Assembly: GCF_937616625.2 (NCBI RefSeq)
Contig: NC_065571.1
Location: 10,852,501 to 10,916,500, forward strand
Length of the DNA stretch: 64,000 bases
From: Mercurialis annua
Lineage: Eukaryota; Streptophyta; Magnoliopsida; Malpighiales; Euphorbiaceae
Direction of reading: 5' to 3'
Shown here: positions 23,131-35,150 of the stretch, one piece after another
Layout: each line of letters begins with the position of its first letter
Numbering within the stretch: the first letter of the stretch is position 1
Position numbers and translations under genes: made by a program
The notes under the pieces: model-generated
The model's input: the letters and a program-made list of their open reading frames with translations, nothing else
Database searches by the model: none
Told to the model about the DNA's origin: nothing

Positions 23131-23502
23131 TTATTCATAAAGGGAAACCTCACCATTCCAACTACATGCAGCAACCACATTAGGCATTATTGGGTGGAAA
23201 GCAACATCTACACATGCCTGTTCAAATGCCTTGATTTTCCTTATAAAATTGGATGATCTATAGTTAAAAAAATATATGGAACCGTCGGAGGAGCCAGACA
23301 CAAGAGTCTGGCCATCTAAGCTGAAGTTGCACTTGACGGGAAACCCAGATACTCCATGGCCTTCATACCTCTTATAATTGTCTAACTTGAATGGGGAACT
23401 TGAAGAAAAGATTGCAATATAATTTCCATTTGACTGTGCGACGAAATATGGATCAAATGGATGGCTCCTTATACAGGGACACGTAAATGCTTCCACGTAA
23501 AC
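23131..23502 (-). CDS. WDR25-like gene, exon 4 (C-terminus)
   Basis: Residues 313-435 and the TAA stop at 23133-23131. It follows acceptor CTCTGTCAG in phase 0, matching the end of exon 3, and supplies the last blades (SNGNYIAIF, SLDGQTLVSGSSDGSIYFFN, FHPIMPNVVAACSWNGEVSLYE). It is separated from exon 3 by a 5.5-kb intron, so it would look like an isolated fragment if the splice junctions were not checked. Confidence 0.9.
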   Translation of the reverse strand, partial: VYVEAFTCPCIRSHPFDPYFVAQSNGNYIAIFSSSSPFKLDNYKRYEGHGVSGFPVKCNFSLDGQTLVSGSSDGSIYFFNYRSSNFIRKIKAFEQACVDVAFHPIMPNVVAACSWNGEVSLYE

Positions 23503-26500
23503 CTGACAGAGTGAATACAGACATTATTTCTGTTATAAACATTGAATAGTTATGTTATGCCTGATGATTATTAATTGATTGCTAGCCTCTAAATTCCCAT
23601 TCTAAAAAAGTAGTTAAAGCAAGTTTCAAGAACTCGGTTAATTATGTTTTCTGTCTCTGCTCTAAGTAGCTCAATAACATAGTTGCAAAATATATCCCAT
23701 TACTCAGAAATGCTACCAAAACCCCTCGTAGATACAAAGTTAATGACAGGCTGGTAAAAGTTTTTTCCTTTGTCTGTTTCCTACATTACAAGCTGCTGAA
23801 TTAGCTTGATTAATGGTTGAATCGTATACCATGAAAAGCTGAATCCAAACTACTCAACATGCTATTAATCATCAGGACTATCATCATTGACATGACCTAG
23901 GAGCAGTAGGTTCATTGTCTCAGTTTCTATGTAAATTTTAAGTATTATCACATGTTGTCGAATGGCCCACAGGCAAATGTCTCAAGACATTGTATTTCAC
24001 ATGATCGGACAGATAAAGCTATAATTCGAGAAAGAGAGGAAAAAATAGACAGAACAAGATAGAAGCCAGTTCTATGTAGGAATATAAATTGATGCATTGT
24101 CATTACCAGTCTACAAAATTAAACTCAGCCGAAAGGAAAGAGGAAAAGGAAAAAAAAAGGAAGCGTCTTTCACCAAAAAGCATATTTAAAGCATTCATAA
24201 GTTAACATCATAAACTTAGTAAAACAATTAATGCCATCAATAGAATAAGATCAACTAGATTTTACCATTCAGGAAAAGGAGAAAATATGATAAGGCAATA
24301 ATCAAAAAGACATTTATAGTGGTTTGTCAACTAGAAAAGTTGACTGATGGTCCTCTTCTCCATATTCTAAATAAGTAAATAGAAAATGCATGCATCTAGC
24401 TCTGAAAAGATAATACATAACTGTCTACCTGTGTATTGGGAAAAGCTTCCTGAACAGAACACTGACCATCAAACATGCTTTCATCCAAAATAAAATAGTT
24501 CATCAAAGTATAAAATCCAAACTATTTTTTAAACCTTAACCTTTGCATTCTTTATCAATTACGACTAATCCTTTTAATTTTTACAATTAATCCAATCTGA
24601 AAGTTTTTTTAAAAAATTGTGACCAAAAATTTTGAGTTTCATTTTCTAGATTCAAACTTCTGTGTTCTTTATCAATTACGATTAACTATTAAAAAATTCC
24701 TAACTTCGAGTTGATATGAACGTTTGGTTGCAATTGATAACAAACGCAAAGGTTTAGATTTTAAAAATTAAATTTAAAATTTTGGTTATAATTGCAAAAA
24801 AAAATCAAACTGGACATAATTACAAAATTAAGAGGTTCGGTCGTAATTAATAAAAAAAATACAAAGGTTTGGATTTAAAAAAGGGCTAATGTCATAAAAA
24901 TTCATCAATTTTACACATTTTCTCAATTTAATTATCACTTTGAAAAAGTGTCATACTTGCACACCAATTTTTTTTTTTCAAAATTCATACACGGAGTCAT
25001 AATTTGCTGAGGTGGCAGCCGAAAAATGACCACCTCAGCAAATTACACCAAAGAATGGATGTCACTTCAGCAAATTAGGACTCCGTGTATGGATTTGGGA
25101 AAAAATGAAAGTTGGTCTCCAAAATAAAGCATTGTATTCTATTAGTCCTCCAATTCCTAAATGCAAAATTTATTCTTAAACTTCTCCAAATTAAAGACTA
25201 AGTCTCCTATCAGTAACTATTTCATGCATGAATACATTTTCATGACAAAGGAAAATTCATAAATAACATACTTTTTGAAGTGCTTCCAACTTTCAAACTG
25301 CTCTATTCAAACTATTTCATGCAGGAATACTTTTTGAAGTGCTTCCAACGTTCAGCTGAAAGGGTTTAATTTCCGTACAAACCACACACTAGTTTGATGG
25401 AGTTCCTCACTGATTGCTAATGGACCAAGAGTTGAATTTGAAACGGTTTAGAAAAATGTTGTACATTACATTGTCTGTGTTATATTTTTAAATAACAATT
25501 CAGCTTGCAAATAAATATTTCCTAATCTTATGAATATGGTGCAGCAACTCTATAAAAGTACTATCAGCCTCTCTTGGGTTGAGGAACCTTATATGCTAAT
25601 TACTTATGTAACAGCTAAGACATTAGTTTCATAAATAGAGACCTATGATTTTCAAGTCTACCAAATTCCATTTGATGATGCCGTACTTCTAGCCTAATCA
25701 ACATTTCTCAAGGGGAAGCAGGCAGAGCCTGACAAAATGATAATTGGGGCATGGTCCTCTTAATTAACGCAAAGAACTGAAATTAAGTGTCGCGTAGAAG
25801 ATGTGGGCTTGTGACTAATGTTGGACCAATGTGTCTCTATATCCCTAATTTTGATATTGGTAAATTAATGTGTTTAATGTTTCTAAGTTAAATATGTAGA
25901 AAATTAAATATTTGGTGAAAATACAAAGTTAACAATCGTCTAGTATTTCTGATGATCGTCAGTTTGGACAGCTCCTATTGGTCCAAATTATAAAATTAAT
26001 CATGTTAGAGTTCTTATTTTTTTCATTAAATACTCAGAAAACAATTGACGTGAGTGACAACAGTTGATATCCAACGGTCAAAAATTCTGCTTGAATTTTA
26101 GGCAGGTGATGATTGTTGAAAATACTAACATTCATGGTGTTATTCGTTGCAAAAACGCAAACCTTTCACTTTTCTCTCCAAAAATTCATCCAAATCTTCA
26201 CTTTTAACCGATTAATTCTCAATTAAAAGCCATCAAACCTTATTAAATCCATCAAAAACCTTTTCAACCATCCTATTTTCTCAAAATTTTATCAATTTTA
26301 GAGATTTCAATCCTAAACCCTAAGTTTTAAAAGATTTTGAATTCCTTCAAATTTCTCTAATTTCTTGCATCATATGACTAATGACTTCAAGGAATCCTTG
26401 AAAGCAAAAGACAACGGTGAGGACCATTCCAAACGCTTCACGAACCTTGGCATCAAACGTTCATGACGCCAACTCTAGGGTAAGACTCATTTCCTTGAAA

Positions 26501-29500
26501 AACATGAGTTTACTAATTCTAAAGTTCACTTACCTAGTGCTATGTAGCCTCTAGAAGCTAGGGAGGTTGTTGATGGTTGGTTGGCAAACCTCAATTGGTA
26601 AAAAAAAATGGATTTTGAGAATGTGATAAAAATTTGTCCCTTGAATTTCTTTCAACTTTAAATGTTACAAAACATCGTATTATTAAGGCTTCTTATTACT
26701 CTTTGTCGTTTTGTTTGAAAAATATCTCTTATACTATAACCAAAGAGGAATTTGATGAATTGTTCGGTTTCTCGTTCAAAGGCTACGCCTCAATTCCTAG
26801 AGTGTTTAATGTCAAAAGTTTTTTTTCGTGATTTTAGTTTAGGTCGTATTCATTGAAGAGTGCAGCTAAACTTTGCTCTCTACCTATATGGTATTTTCAT
26901 CGTATTGGCAAGTTTAACGAAAAACTTTGACAGCTTGATTTATTTTTTATGTGTTGTGAAAAGAAAGAACAATTATCCGGCTTAATACGGGTTTTTCATG
27001 CCAGTAGGCTTTTGACGCTTGTGGAGGATCCTTCGGGTGCAATCAATGTTGCTCGTTTTATCATCCATATTGCAGTTCATGTCAGGTCACTAGCCCCTCG
27101 GGATTTTCCTCCTTAGACACCAATTTTTTAAGTCGAGATCATGCTATCAAGCTCGATCCTCATACCAAAACCTAAGTCTATTTTCATGACGGCAACCTTC
27201 GTTCTCGTGAGCTTCACGAGAGCGAACTCTGTGACTCCGTCCTTTGTCCCTCCATCTTCTTCACACCCTTTGAGGCGTCCACCGCTAAAACTCCTCCTTC
27301 TCGAAATGACATTAAATTCAATCTACTCGAGTCTCCAATCCTTGAGGTCATCGATTGAATCTAATTTTCATTAGTATATTCACGTATTGAGTCCTTGGGT
27401 CTAGTGTCATCTCTATGGAGTCACTTAACACTCTGATTTCTCTCAATTTGATGTTTGCTTTGACACTCTTGAGCAAGATATGTGTGCTCTTCATCTTCAA
27501 CATGAGATTTATTCTTCTTCTGACGCTATTATGAACACTAATGTTCCGCGCATGGATGATCCGTGGCGATTCCTTTTTGTTTCTCATTGCTCATGTTTTA
27601 CATTTACTTTCATATAATGTTTTGGGCATTTTGGACATATGGTGGTTATTTTATGTTATTTTGCTTTTATTTTTGGATATTGGCATTTGTGTTGCCACAT
27701 TTGGTTGTTTCTAGTTAATTTTAAGATATTTGGTATTGTGTTTGCAATTTGATGTTTTGTGTTATTATTGACTTGGCTTTTTCTAGTTGTTTTCTATTTT
27801 TGGCAATTTGTGGATGTTAGGTTTTAAGCCATTTGACCTTTTATTAATACGATTGATTATGCGCTTTGCCATTTTTTCAATATTGTTCAATTATATGGAT
27901 GTTTCTTGGATTAAATGTTAACTCTTATTTTTAAACTTTTTTCAATTGCCCTTTTTGTTTGTAGTCAAAAGGGAGAAACTCTAAAACATGCGTGTTAAAA
28001 TATGTCTAAAATGAATTAAAATTCACTTCAAAACCTTCGCGTTTGTTGCTAAATTGAGGGGGAGTTTAACTCTCCATTTTTAATTTATTTTTACACTAAT
28101 TGTTTGTCAATATCAAAAAGGGAAGAATGTTGGACCATTTATTTTTATATCCCTAATTCGATGTATACAAATATATAGCAAATTACTATGTTTAACGTTT
28201 CTAAGTTTTTTTTGATAGTAACGTTTCTAAGTTAAACGTATAGAAAATCAAATTTTTGGTGAAAATACAAAGTTGATTGTCCAATATTTTGACGATCGTT
28301 AATTTTGTCAAACTCACAAGGTTCAAAAGCAAGTCAAAGAGCTTCCTTCTAAGTACCTCCATGGTCGTTGGAAGTCAATGATTGTTACTCAAAACTCAAC
28401 GATCGTCAACTGTATTCTAAGAAGCATTTAATGATGAAGTAGAAGAGCTCCATCAAGACTAATTTAATTCATCTAATTTAAAATAAGCAAGAGAGATTTG
28501 AAATGAACTTAGTGTTAAAATGTAACTTTAAACTATATATTAATGCAGAAAGTGAACAGTAAAAGATGCTTCAAACGGGAATTCAGAAAATAACAGCAGT
28601 ACAGCTTAATTATTCAATTACTGCAAACATTTTCTTTTCGTATGCGATTGTATTTGTAGAAGTCAACTACTCTATCACCACTACTACATAGGAGGAGTAA
28701 CAAACAGGAATCCATTTCAGGTATAGACAATTAGATAAGACTAAACAAAACAAAAGGAGGAACAAAAAACCATAGGATTGGGAACCTACATAAGATTAAA
28801 TGATGCATATCGAAGCGTAAATTTTATTACTAATTATTTAAAGAAGAAAACTAAGAGAAAAGTCAGCATATGTAATTATTAACCAATTTTTGATAACGTC
28901 CCAACGATATTGACAAACACACACATCACTAGGCATACAACGTGACAGGAAACTATGTTGGAAACTCTAAAACATGCAATTGAGTAAATGGGGGAAAGGG
29001 TATCTTACCTGGTTGGACAGGGGAATCTGTCGGGAGATATCCCAAACCATAATAGAATTTTCACTAACATTAACTCCACTGACATCACTAGATGAGATGA
29101 AGCTCTTGCCATTATTGGTAAACTCAAGGTCAAGTATTGGGCCTAGACCTCGAATATATTCATGGACCACCTTTCTGGTTCTAATATCCCAAAATCTGAT
29201 GCGCCCCTTCGATCCCCCAGAAAGGAAGAGATTGGAGTTGTCTGGATGGAACTTGACAACCCCAACAACCTGATCCTCTTTGAAAACTTCAGTCTCTATT
29301 CCCTTTTCAACATCAATCAGTCTTGATGCACAGTCATATCCGCAGGAAAGCACAGAAAATCCTTGTTGCGACCATTTCACATCTTTCACAGCTGCATTGT
29401 GAAATCGCAATATTCGTGCCAGTTTCTGATTGCTCCACACATTCCATATACAGATGGTCTGATCCATCCCAGCAGAGGCAAGAAGATGAGCTGCAGACAA

Positions 29501-30495
29501 ACTATAATGAACATATGAATAAGACCAATGCATTATATAGTAATGACTCTATGAATCAACACTAAAATGACCAAATTCAACTCGAACTTAACTAAAGCAA
29601 GATAAAAATTTAAAAAACAAGATTAAGGGGATTTAAATGTCAAGAAACAGACCATACCATGACTTTGCGACCAGCTGAGAGCATTGACAGCTTTTGTATG
29701 GCTATGCAGGGATGTAAACAGCCTTTCAGATATTTGACTTAGCTGTGGACTGTGACCCTTTTCTCGTCTCAAGGACGACAAAATGTCACGGGGAAGATCT
29801 GAATTTGTAATACTAGCCAAAACTGCAACAAAATTAAGGCCAGGATCGTCTTTTTAAAGTGCTAAAAAATGTAAAACATTAAACTTAATACAACTATGAA
29901 AGTCTGTCATAAGTAATTTGTTTCTTAATAAGAAATTAAACGCGTACTGAAAAAAAAAATCCTGGATCCGCCACTGTTCTAAGTAAACATTACAACTTTT
30001 CATATACTGATAAAACTCCTTTTAATCACTCAAATATCAAACCCAAAAACTCAATTAAAAATATCAAATTTTCTTGCACCTAACATAATCCAAACCCTAA
30101 ATCAATACTTGAAAATTTGCTTCATTAATTTGTAATGCTTTAGCAACCAGTAAAAAGCTCTTAAAAGCTAAGTCAGACAAAATAAAACAAATTAAAGTAG
30201 CTTTACCAGATGAATTGGAAATAGAGGGGTTCGGGTTAGACTCCAAGGCTGCAGCACCGTCGGGTTGACCCATGAGAGCTCGTTCTCGCTTGGATATGTA
30301 TCTCCCAGCAATCGGAGCTTCATTTGGAGTATTTGGAGGCTTGTTGCTGTTAATTTTCAGTCGCTTAGACGAAGGAGGGTTGAATTCGGGTCTGTAGTTT
30401 GGTTTGGTTTGTGAGCCGGGTAGGGGGATGCGTCTGTTATCGGGTTCGAGTTCCTCATCGGAGGAATTAGAATATGCATTGCAGAGAAGATCCAT
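23131..30495 (-). CDS. WDR25-family WD40 repeat protein, four exons
   Basis: The coding sequence joins 30495-30207, 29822-29658, 29490-29009 and 23502-23131 on the minus strand, all with GT-AG junctions and a continuous frame, giving 435 residues. The N-terminus (MDLLCNAYSNSSDEE, then AGRYISKRERA near residue 67) is the low-complexity head of plant WDR25-like proteins. From about residue 135 to the end there is a WD40 propeller with blade ends such as QTICIWNV, GRIRFWDI, NSIMVWDI and GSIYFFNY. The propeller resembles that of the splicing factor PRP17/CDC40, but the PRP17 N-terminus is absent. WD40 proteins act as docking platforms; the exact role of WDR25 in plants is not established. The ATG at 30495 was chosen because it begins the conserved MDLLC start. 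No lesion is seen. Confidence 0.9.
24883..25150. mobile_element. MITE-like fold-back in intron 3, GGGYTAATGTCA family
   Basis: It begins GGGCTAATGTCATAAAAATT, like the minus-strand piece at 6126. The centre is a perfect stem of 13 bp, TTTGCTGAGGTGG (25002-25014) against CCACCTCAGCAAA (25030-25042), inside a wider inverted pair CACGGAGTC and GACTCCGTG. The right arm fades after about 25125, so the outer right end and a target duplication are missing. Confidence 0.6.
25819..28457 (+). mobile_element. Old LTR element in intron 3 with Athila-ORF1-like frame
   Basis: Two related LTR-like stretches begin TGTTGGACCA, at 25819 and 28130. The second follows a purine-rich CAAAAAGGGAAGAA. They share CTAAGTTAAAYRTRTAGAAA and GGTGAAAATACAAAGTT but diverge afterwards. 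ACTAA lies just before the left end (25814-25818) and again at 28458-28462, a possible 5-bp duplication. Between them a broken frame at about 26340-27600 includes YTITKEEFDELFGFSFKG, which resembles the ORF1 domain of Athila-type elements. No protease, integrase or reverse transcriptase is seen, so it is a non-autonomous or deleted copy. It lies antisense to the host gene. Confidence 0.55.
26580..26831 (+). pseudogene. Fragment resembling Athila ORF1
   Basis: The frame reads ANLNW in one register and, after a shift, ASYYSLSFCLKNISYTITKEE, then FDELFGF and IPRVFNVKSFF. The tyrosine-threonine strand followed by a DELFGFP-like turn is the feature that recalls the Athila ORF1 family. It ends in stops and shifted frames, and no function is expected. 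Confidence 0.45.
29009..29490 (-). CDS. WDR25-like gene, exon 3
   Basis: The largest exon, residues 152-312, holds the core blades: AHLLASAGMDQTICIWNV, HNAAVKDVKW with GYDCASRLIDVE, VVKFHPDNSNLFLSGGSKGR with FWDIRT, and FISSSD to MVWDIS. Acceptor GTCTGCAG and donor CCAG/GTAAGA are both strong. Confidence 0.92.
29658..29822 (-). CDS. WDR25-like gene, exon 2
   Basis: Acceptor TTGCAG precedes base 29822 and donor GTATGG follows 29658. It encodes residues 97-151 (LASITNSDLPRDILSSLR to ALSWSQSH), the helix before the propeller and the start of the first blade. The 165-bp length preserves the phase carried over from exon 1. Confidence 0.88.
30207..30495 (-). CDS. WDR25-like gene, exon 1
   Basis: Encodes residues 1-96 plus one base of codon 97: an acidic start, a Pro/Asn-rich linker and the basic GRYISKRERAL block. 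It ends CATCTG followed by a GTAAAG donor. An ATG at 30500 in another frame overlaps the start and could be a weak upstream initiator. Confidence 0.88.
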
Positions 30496-30586
30496 TTCAT
30501 GCAATTTTTCTTTTCTTCTAATTCTGCTGCTGATGTTAAAAGAAAAAGGAGTGTTAAGTATGGGTATGGATCTGTAGTTTTAGCCT

Positions 30587-30640
30587 GGCCCAATTGATTT
30601 TGGCCCAGCAATTGCTGGTTTTAGGAAAGTTATATGGGCT
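30587..30640 (-). promoter_or_regulatory. Site II-type GGCCCA boxes upstream of the WDR25-like gene
   Basis: GGCCCA occurs at 30587-30592 and 30602-30607, and TGGGCT at 30635-30640, about 90-145 bp upstream of the start codon. TGGGCC/GGCCCA pairs are known TCP-factor sites in promoters of plant housekeeping and growth-linked genes. No TATA box was recognised near them, which fits that promoter class. Confidence 0.6.
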
Positions 30641-31091
30641 TTGTACACAATTACCTCTTTTAACCAATTCATTATCTTTTAGGCCTCTTTAGATAAATAC
30701 CAAAAAAAGATAAAAATTTCTCAAGAATACTACCTCAAAGTTTTTTTTTTAAATACAATCTGTACTTTTTTTTTGCAAAAATGACTTTTGTTATTCTCAA
30801 AAATATTTTTTTTAATCTCAGGAATACGATTTTGGTTACCCAGCGGTATACTAACACCGTTGGTTAACCAACAAAAAAAATATTTCAAATTCAAACCTCC
30901 ATTTTCATTAAACTAGTTGAAAATTTTATTACAAACCCCTCCGCCTTCATCACCGCAAAAGCAACCGTCAAATAAAACCTAAATTGTCTTTTTTAAAATC
31001 TAAAACTATCGATTAATCATTTGTTAACCAACATGGTACTAAAAAGAAGGTTATTAGTGTACCATTAGTACACCATTGGTTAACTAGCAAC

Positions 31092-31477
31092 AAACATAAA
31101 ATTCAACAACTGTTTGCTAACGACTTAATTAATGATATATTCAAAATAAAAATTACAGGTTACCTAACGGTTTACCCAATGTTAACCATTGTTTACCCAA
31201 CACCCAAAATAGTATAATTCTCACAAGCATTTCTTCAAACACCTAGAGTGCAACATGTCGTGCAACACAAAAAAATCGAACAATAAACATAAAATTCAGC
31301 AACTATTTATTAACAATTTCATTAATGATATATTCAAAATAAAAATTGCAGGTTGCCTAATGGTTTACCCAATGTTAACCATTGGTTACTCAACACCCAA
31401 AGATATTACAATTCTCACAAGCATTTTTTCAAACACCTAGAGTGCAACATGTTGTGCAACACAAAAAAATCGAACCA
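31092..31477. repeat. 193-bp tandem duplication, two copies
   Basis: Copy one is 31092-31284 and copy two 31285-31477. Both run from AAACATAAAATTCA through TTTACCCAATGTTAACCATT to AACACCTAGAGTGCAACATG and CACAAAAAAATCGAAC. The overlapping short frames at 31255 and 31353 are repeat translations. It sits in a larger AT-rich unit with GTTAACCA words (about 30690-32060) that looks transposon-like but has no clear ends. Confidence 0.85.
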
Positions 31478-32079
31478 CCATTACATCAACACCATCGTTC
31501 AGAAAAAAAAAACAAAAAATGGATTAAACAACACACAAAATATTGATTCGATTTTAGATCTGCAACGGTAAACACAGCCACCACCACCACACCAGAAACT
31601 CTTTCTCTTCCGTCTTTTTTCCTTCGTCGAACTCACTCCGTTCAATAACATAGCGCCGTCTCCGCCTCCATAGCAACAACGCGCCAACTTCATCTCCATT
31701 GCATAACAACGACTGATTGAAAAATAGAAGAGAGCAGCAACTGATTTTGGATGGCGATGATGATCAATGCCGCTGCTGCTCCTCGATGATCCATGCCGCC
31801 GCTGCTCTTAGATTTTTGCGCCGATGAACAAACCCTTGCACAATCAGTATGATGAAGAAATAGACGGAGAAGAGAAAGGAAGATTTGTAGGGTTCGCTTT
31901 TGAAAATGATTGTAGTGGAGAAAAAGATTATAGAGATGAAATCTTATAGTTGTGAAATAATGAAAAGTTAAAAATCAAAAAAAGAAACAACAAAATGTAA
32001 TTGTCTAAAAGCAAACTTAGTGTCGTAATTATCTAATTATTTTGGGTGATTACCGTTTTTTGTCTAATTAACTCTATCT

Positions 32080-33365
32080 TTTATACGCCACTCCTAATTC
32101 TTTGGCAATAGTACGCTTTTTGTTGAAATATCATTGCATTTCTGCGTCGTGTCTTACCAAATCAAGACTAGCTGCATATATGTTTCCATTTTATCATTAT
32201 GCCTGTGTCTTTTACTTAGCATATTCTAGACACCTATTATCCAATTTTGGACACCAAAATTGAAATCAAAGATATGTTGTAAAAAATTAATATTTAATCC
32301 AATAAAATACATATTTAATTTTTTAATTAAGTTTTAAAGATAAGTGTCCGAACTTGAAATCAAAGATATGTTTAAAAATACTAATATTTAGACTAATTAA
32401 TATTTGTTTATTAATTTATTTTAATTTTTAAAATTAAAATTAAGAAATCAAGTGTTTCACAATAGAAAAATATTTCATAGTAAATTATATAAATAATATT
32501 TTTATCTTATAGAGTGTCTTCATATAAGAAAAAAAATTTAAAAATAAATAACATATAAACATAAAAAAATAAGAAAATATTACGACTAATGTATAAATAT
32601 TAAATATAAGTGTTTAATTAAAAAAATCAAAAAATCAAAATGATATATAAAAAACAAGTGCGTAAATTAAAAAAAGAAGAACAAATGTTAGAATATTAGT
32701 ATAGAATTTTAATATAAAGAAATCAAAGATATTGAATTTAGTCCGATTTAGTCCAATTAAGAAAATTAATATTTTGATATGTCCAAAAAACTTTATTTTT
32801 TTCTAAACATATCTTTAATTGTTTTATATTATTCGGATGAAAAACGTACCAATGTTAATATGTTATAACAAAAATAAAAATAAAATCTAAATTATTTATT
32901 TTTGGTAAGCAAAAGATTGTTACTGTATTCAAACACTATAAAAATTAAATCACCAATTTAAAAATAATCAAAATAAAAGTAAAATACAACAAGCACAAAA
33001 AGAAATTAAAGAGTAATAACCAAGCTACCAATGAGTCACCCATGATTAACCATTAAGTTACTAATCAACCAAAAAGCAACCAATGAGCTACCAAAAAGTA
33101 ACTAAAGAGCAACTAATAATCAGCCAAAAACCAACTGAAAGCAACATGAATGATAATAAAAAAAAATCTTATATACTAATGTAATTACTTGTAATTAGTT
33201 GATGGTTTATGTGTAATTAGCTCCTCGCTTGGTTGTTTGATAAAAAAATATATAAATTTTATCCATTTGAAATTTTTTATAAGGGCAATATTAATCAGGC
33301 AACAATTTATATAATTTAAAGGTATTAAAAATGAGTTCATCTTAATATCTATCATGTTAATAAAT
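32080..33365. other. AT-rich, degenerate repeated words, no gene
   Basis: GAAATCAAAGATATG recurs near 32270 and 32359, with related text near 32720. At about 33020-33150 there is a degenerate array of ACCAATGAG and AACCAAAAAG words similar in flavour to the GTTAACCATTG words at 31140 and 31370. No frame has coding character. Confidence 0.4.
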
Positions 33366-33373
33366 AATAGAAT

Positions 33374-33683
33374 TAATTACATATAAAATCATAACCTTTA
33401 CACCAAATTTCAAATATTACATAACCTTTAAAATGTGTCATCACAGACACCGCCTTTCGTTTCTTTTCAAAAAATAACATCGGCAATTTTTAATGATATT
33501 TTTGCTGACGTGGTATGACACGTGGCAGACCCATGGGATGTCCAAATCAGCGAAATTTTCACCGAAAATGTGCTCATGATGAAATTGAAAAGAAATAAAA
33601 GGCGGTGTCTATGATTGACACGTTTTAAAAGTCGTATTATTTTTGAAAACCTGGTGCAAATGTCATGATTTTGTATGTAATTA
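33374..33683. mobile_element. MITE with ~105-bp inverted arms
   Basis: The left arm TAATTACATATAAAATCATA and the reverse complement of the right arm TAATTACATACAAAATCATG stay alignable inward through CTTTTAAAACGTGTCA-like and AGACACCGCC segments, to a centre with GACGTGG and CACGTGG words. The same end family is seen at 37424. Target duplication is unclear because the flanks are simple AT sequence. Confidence 0.65.
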
Positions 33684-34509
33684 TAAAAAAATAATAAAAT
33701 AGATAACTAAAAATAAAAAATGAATAAATTATAAAAAAACAAGATTGAATAATAAAAAAATACCAACATATACCAAAGCATAAAGATATATTCAAAGATG
33801 AAAATGAAACTAATAAATAAATTTATGAATTTAATAAAAATAATAATTATGAATTAAAAGCATTTACAATAAAAAAATTAGTACAGAATAGAAGAAAAAA
33901 AAATGAAAATATTGCTTTTATAATATTAAGATGAACGGGACAAAACATATGCAGTGGCTTTATGATATAATAAGATATATTGTACATAGCAATTAGTACA
34001 ATTAAAGAAATTTAAGGCCACATACATCGTTAGATGTCAACAATCTAAGGGCCCAAATGTTTTCTAAAGCTAACTAAATTTGTGTTATAAAAAAGACGTA
34101 AAAATAAAAAGGATAAATACAAAAAAGACCACGCTTGACAATTGTATCTTTCGGTAAGTGAATTTGCAAACTTTAAAGAAAATGATGTACACTATGTAAT
34201 TTCCTCAAGTTATATTGAAAAATTACAAAACAAATTCCAAAAAACGGAAAAAAAATACAAAAATTATGTACTTATCAAAAAGTTTACATTTAATACTTAA
34301 AAAGTTTATAAAAATACGAAACAAATTTTTACACGTTCTGTATCAGAGATGAATTGAAATGCATCAAAAATGTATTAAAAATATATTTTTATGGTAGAAA
34401 AAATACATAAATTATGTAAAAAAAAATTAATTTTTAGATGAAATTGAACTTTTTTACTAAATATGTATTTTTATAAATTAAGTAAATTTCAAGACAGTTT
34501 TGTGCAAGT

Positions 34510-34640
34510 GAGTGTTGGCCCGGATAGCAACACTGCACTATGCATCTTCAGAGGGCGTGGGTTCGACCCACCTCTCTGCCAGCAAGTGGGTTGAAAGTGA
34601 ATTTCTAAAAAGGGCTTTTTATAATTATACTTGTTTTTGT
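34510..34640 (+). mobile_element. Probable tRNA-derived SINE
   Basis: A balanced-composition island in AT-rich DNA has a GGATAGCAACACTGC segment near the expected A-box place and GGTTCGACCC, a good pol III B box, near 34561. The body then continues with TTGAAAGTGAATTTC, as in SINE bodies. No clean target duplication was found. It cannot fold as a normal tRNA. Confidence 0.45.
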
Positions 34641-34754
34641 TTAACTGTTTGCAAACATAGGCTGTATGAAAAAGAAGGATAAGATTACGCTTTTTTTCTT
34701 ATGTTCTTTCCATTTATACGTCTTTTCAATATATGGTAATTAGCACGTGAACTA

Positions 34755-35150
34755 TCTGGACTGATCGGAACAACATAGTGTCCGAAAATAAAAGATTGTC
34801 TCCCACGCTTCTAATTAGCCATATCCAGTCCATGCTCATTTGTTCTTCTTTATCCCCCACCACGACTGTAATAGGTCTGAGACAATTGCAAATTTGACCT
34901 AGCGAACTCCTCCTCCTTTCTAGTTCAAGCTCAATACTGAAGACACTGTTTCAGATGCACAGAATTTATCAGTAGTAGAAGCCGTGTGTAGGGACGCAAC
35001 CGGCTCAGTTATCTGAAGTGGGGTTTCCATTTTGCATGGAGTAGTGGACGTGAAAACTACTGAAGCTATGACAGTCTTATTTGGTTTGTAAATGGTTTAG
35101 GGATTACTTCTTTACCAATAAAGTTCTGTTTCCATTTAATAAATATGTTG
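34755..35150 (+). pseudogene. LINE fragment: end of zf-RVT and RNase H domain
   Basis: The frame reads WTDRNNIVSENKRLSPTLL near 34760, the usual end of the zf-RVT region. After shifts comes RTPPPF then FKLNTEDTVSDA near 34905, and AVCRDATGSVI with GVVDVKTTEAMTVLFGL near 34985-35085, which is the layout of the C-terminal RNase H of plant LINEs (second Asp-rich strand, then an EA helix). Several stops interrupt it. Boundaries are approximate. Confidence 0.6.

Larger units (their letters stand above)
23503..29008 (-). other. Intron 3 of the WDR25-like gene, 5.5 kb, with transposons
   Basis: Donor GTAAGATA at the 29008 side and acceptor CTCTGTCAG at the 23503 side bound an intron far longer than introns 1 (384 bp) and 2 (167 bp). 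It contains a MITE-like fold-back and an LTR element, both described separately. The remaining sequence is AT-rich and intron-like. Splicing across it is inferred only from frame continuity and consensus sites. Confidence 0.75.

Noticed and set aside
28974..29565. Plus-strand frames opposite exon 3 of the WD40 gene
   Set aside because: Shadows of the minus-strand coding exon.
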